Shown: piece after piece, positions 6,687 to 7,596 of the stretch
Position numbering within the stretch: the first letter of the stretch is position 1
Layout of the letters: the number at the start of each line of letters is the position of its first letter
DNA from: Candidatus Aminicenantota bacterium
Lineage (GTDB): Bacteria > Acidobacteriota > Aminicenantia > Aminicenantales > JAFGAV01
Direction: 5' to 3'
Assembly (NCBI GenBank): GCA_016867615.1
Contig: VGJG01000067.1
Coordinates: 1 to 7,596 of the forward strand
Length of the DNA stretch: 7,596 nt
Program-made: the position numbers and the translations under genes
The notes under the pieces: model-generated
The model's input: the letters and a program-made list of their open reading frames with translations, nothing else
Told to the model about the DNA's origin: nothing
Database searches by the model: none

Positions 6687-6800
6687 AAAATCGGCTCGCT
6701 CCCCATTCCCGCCGGCCTCGCTCCCCACCCTGAAATGCCGGGGCCCCGGGCCGCGCCACGCCGCTTCAATCCTCTCTTTGAATCACACAAATAGAGATAT
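6687..6800. other. non-coding GC-rich stretch after dnaN
   Basis: This first part of the 417-base gap shows no convincing gene. It holds an 11-base direct repeat CTCGCTCCCCA (6695-6705 and 6717-6727, 22-base period) and a 12-base perfect palindrome CCGGGGCCCCGG (6738-6749). The palindrome lacks a T tract, so it is not a standard intrinsic terminator. From 6781 the sequence turns AT-rich, leading into the metK promoter. Confidence 0.5.
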
Positions 6801-6815
6801 TTTTTATTAGGGCTA

Positions 6816-6845
6816 TTGACTTTTAGGGGCCGGAAGCCCCATAAT
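6816..6845 (+). promoter_or_regulatory. sigma70-type promoter for the metK leader
   Basis: TTGACT (6816-6821) and CATAAT (6840-6845) are 18 bases apart, preceded by an AT-rich stretch (6788-6809) that could act as an UP element. Transcription would start near 6852, about ten bases before the riboswitch P1 stem, which is the geometry expected for an S-box leader. The spacer carries an inverted repeat GGGGC/GCCCC (6826-6830 and 6836-6840). Confidence 0.7.
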
Positions 6846-6860
6846 TCATCTTCCTTTTAT

Positions 6861-6979
6861 CTCCTTTTTATGGAGATGAGGCGAGGGACTGGCCCGATGA
6901 CCCTCAGCCAACCCCCTCCGCGAGGAGGGAAGGTGGCAAAGCCAGAGTCAGGCGCGACCTGACGACGATAACCGAGGAG
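6861..6979 (+). promoter_or_regulatory. SAM-I (S-box) riboswitch
   Basis: The conserved core GAGGGACTGGCCCGATGA (6883-6900) is followed by CAGCCAACC, the P3 hairpin CCCTCC-GCGA-GGAGGG (6914-6929, GNRA loop), the linker AAGGTGGCAAAGCCAGA (6930-6946), and P4 GTCAGG/CCTGAC (6947-6952 with 6958-6963). P1 closes the aptamer: CTCCTT plus TTAT (6861-6871, one unpaired T) pairs with ATAA and GAGGAG (6968-6979, two unpaired C). This is the standard order of the SAM-I class, which binds S-adenosylmethionine and turns genes of methionine and SAM metabolism down. The gene directly downstream is metK, which makes SAM, so the context matches. No terminator with a T tract follows the aptamer, so control of translation is more likely than of transcription; this is inference. 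Confidence 0.94.
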
Positions 6980-7054
6980 GCCGCCTCCGGCGTCACGCCC
7001 GACTCTCTGTTTCCATCGGCCCGTCGGCTCCGCGTCTTGTTCCAGGGAAGGAGA

Positions 7055-7100
7055 GCGCCCCGGGGTCCCCCCCCGGGGACATCAACGGAAAGGAGGGCGC
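7055..7100 (+). promoter_or_regulatory. hairpin masking the metK ribosome binding site
   Basis: GCGCCC (7055-7060) can pair with GGGCGC (7095-7100), which overlaps the last two bases of the metK Shine-Dalgarno AAAGGAGG (7089-7096). An inner stem GTCCCC/GGGGAC (7065-7070 with 7075-7080, CCCC loop) strengthens the fold. There is no T tract after it. It could be the off-state ribosome-site sequestering element of the SAM riboswitch, although in GC-rich DNA some chance pairing is expected. Confidence 0.4.
7089..7096 (+). promoter_or_regulatory. metK ribosome binding site
   Basis: AAAGGAGG is a near-perfect Shine-Dalgarno sequence, seven bases before ATG 7104. It fixes the metK start and is the probable target of riboswitch control. 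Confidence 0.85.
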
Positions 7101-7103
7101 GGC

Positions 7104-7596
7104 ATGCCCAAGAAGTATTTTTTCACCTCGGAATCCGTCACGGAAGGCCACCCGGATAAAATCTGCGACCAGATCTCCGACGCCATCCTCGACGAGCTCC
7201 TGAAACAGGACCCCATGAGCCGGGTGGCGGTCGAGTGCCTGACCACCACGGGCAGCGTCCACGTGGCCGGCGAGATCACGACCACCGCCTACGCGGACAT
7301 CCCCAGGATCGTCCGCGAGACGCTGAAGGACATCGGGTACACCGACCCGGAGTTCGGCATCGACCATCTCGACGCCGGCGTCTGGGTCTCGATCCACGGC
7401 CAGAGCGACGACATCGCCCAGGGCGTCCTGGCCGACCGGGACAAGGAGCAGGGCGCGGGCGACCAGGGCATGATGTTCGGCTATGCCTGCAACGAGACGC
7501 CCGAGCTGATGCCCTTCCCGATCATGATCGCCCACCGCCTCTGCCTGCGGCTGGCCGAAGTCAGGCGGTCCGGGCTCGTCCCGCACCTCGGGCCCG
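7104..7596 (+). CDS. metK: S-adenosylmethionine synthetase, N-terminal part (3' truncated)
   Basis: The first 164 residues are present and the frame runs off the window end; the full protein is usually about 380-400 residues. MetK joins methionine and ATP to form SAM, releasing phosphate and diphosphate, as a cytoplasmic multimer needing magnesium and potassium. The beginning [20 protein letters not shown] contains the ATP-binding GHPDK (15-19). [11 protein letters not shown] (98-108) and the family signature [12 protein letters not shown] (117-128) follow, then the conserved [11 protein letters not shown]. The usual acidic residue after QGV is replaced by Leu here (QGVLADR rather than the common QGVD), a small variation outside the signature. 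The start is fixed by a strong Shine-Dalgarno. An S-box leader lies upstream, so expression should fall when SAM is plentiful. Confidence 0.97.
   Translation, partial: MPKKYFFTSESVTEGHPDKICDQISDAILDELLKQDPMSRVAVECLTTTGSVHVAGEITTTAYADIPRIVRETLKDIGYTDPEFGIDHLDAGVWVSIHGQSDDIAQGVLADRDKEQGAGDQGMMFGYACNETPELMPFPIMIAHRLCLRLAEVRRSGLVPHLGP

Noticed and set aside
5616..6728. 370-codon open frame on the minus strand
   Set aside because: Covers dnaN in antisense and has no family resemblance; the plus-strand clamp is unambiguous.
6826..6860. GGGGC/GCCCC hairpin as a dnaN terminator
   Set aside because: The following sequence (ATAATTCATCTTCC) is not a continuous T tract, and the repeat sits inside a good promoter, so a terminator call is not supported.
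7048..7053. AAGGAG as an alternative ribosome site for an upstream small gene or earlier metK start
   Set aside because: No in-frame start codon lies at a useful distance downstream, and the MetK N-terminus matches the family from ATG 7104.
6993..7586. 197-codon open frame on the minus strand
   Set aside because: Antisense to metK and its leader; the plus strand encodes clear MetK motifs.

Overview
The window is a stretch of chromosome from a GC-rich bacterium with an outer membrane. Three observations support this: coding regions favour G or C at third codon positions, there is a lipoprotein signal (LSAC), and there is a large secreted protein whose C-terminal half reads as an outer-membrane beta-barrel ending in Phe. 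The combination of a secreted protease/beta-propeller/barrel protein with a GC-rich dnaA-dnaN region recalls Acidobacteriota or Candidatus Aminicenantes. That placement is a guess from memory of protein style, not a phylogenetic result.

Layout. Positions 3-3994 hold three plus-strand genes that are overlapping or almost touching and look like one operon: the 3' end of a TPR-repeat protein, a predicted lipoprotein of unrecognised family, and a 983-residue cell-envelope protein combining a gluzincin (HExxH) metallopeptidase domain, a TolB/PD40-type beta-propeller and a predicted beta-barrel. Positions 3995-4141 hold the dnaA control region: a good sigma70-type promoter, a possible leader terminator, and three closely packed DnaA boxes. 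dnaA occupies 4142-5473. The dnaA-dnaN gap (5474-5585) contains an extremely AT-rich block with a TTA-trinucleotide run and a likely dnaN promoter. dnaN occupies 5586-6686. The 417-base gap 6687-7103 contains a GC-rich stretch, a promoter and a clear SAM-I (S-box) riboswitch, followed by the start of metK (7104 to the window end, truncated).

How it fits together. DnaA initiates replication and DnaN is the sliding clamp. The DnaA boxes before dnaA and the AT-rich block after it suggest that this locus is, or is part of, the chromosomal origin, in a two-part arrangement like that of Bacillus subtilis. This is inference. metK makes S-adenosylmethionine (SAM), and the riboswitch in its leader senses that product, so the last gene is under feedback control. 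The upstream operon is unrelated to replication and concerns the cell envelope.

No mobile element, CRISPR array, tRNA or rRNA was seen. The points most worth following up are the three-domain envelope protein, the putative two-part origin, and the riboswitch expression platform, where the P1 strand resembles the ribosome binding site.
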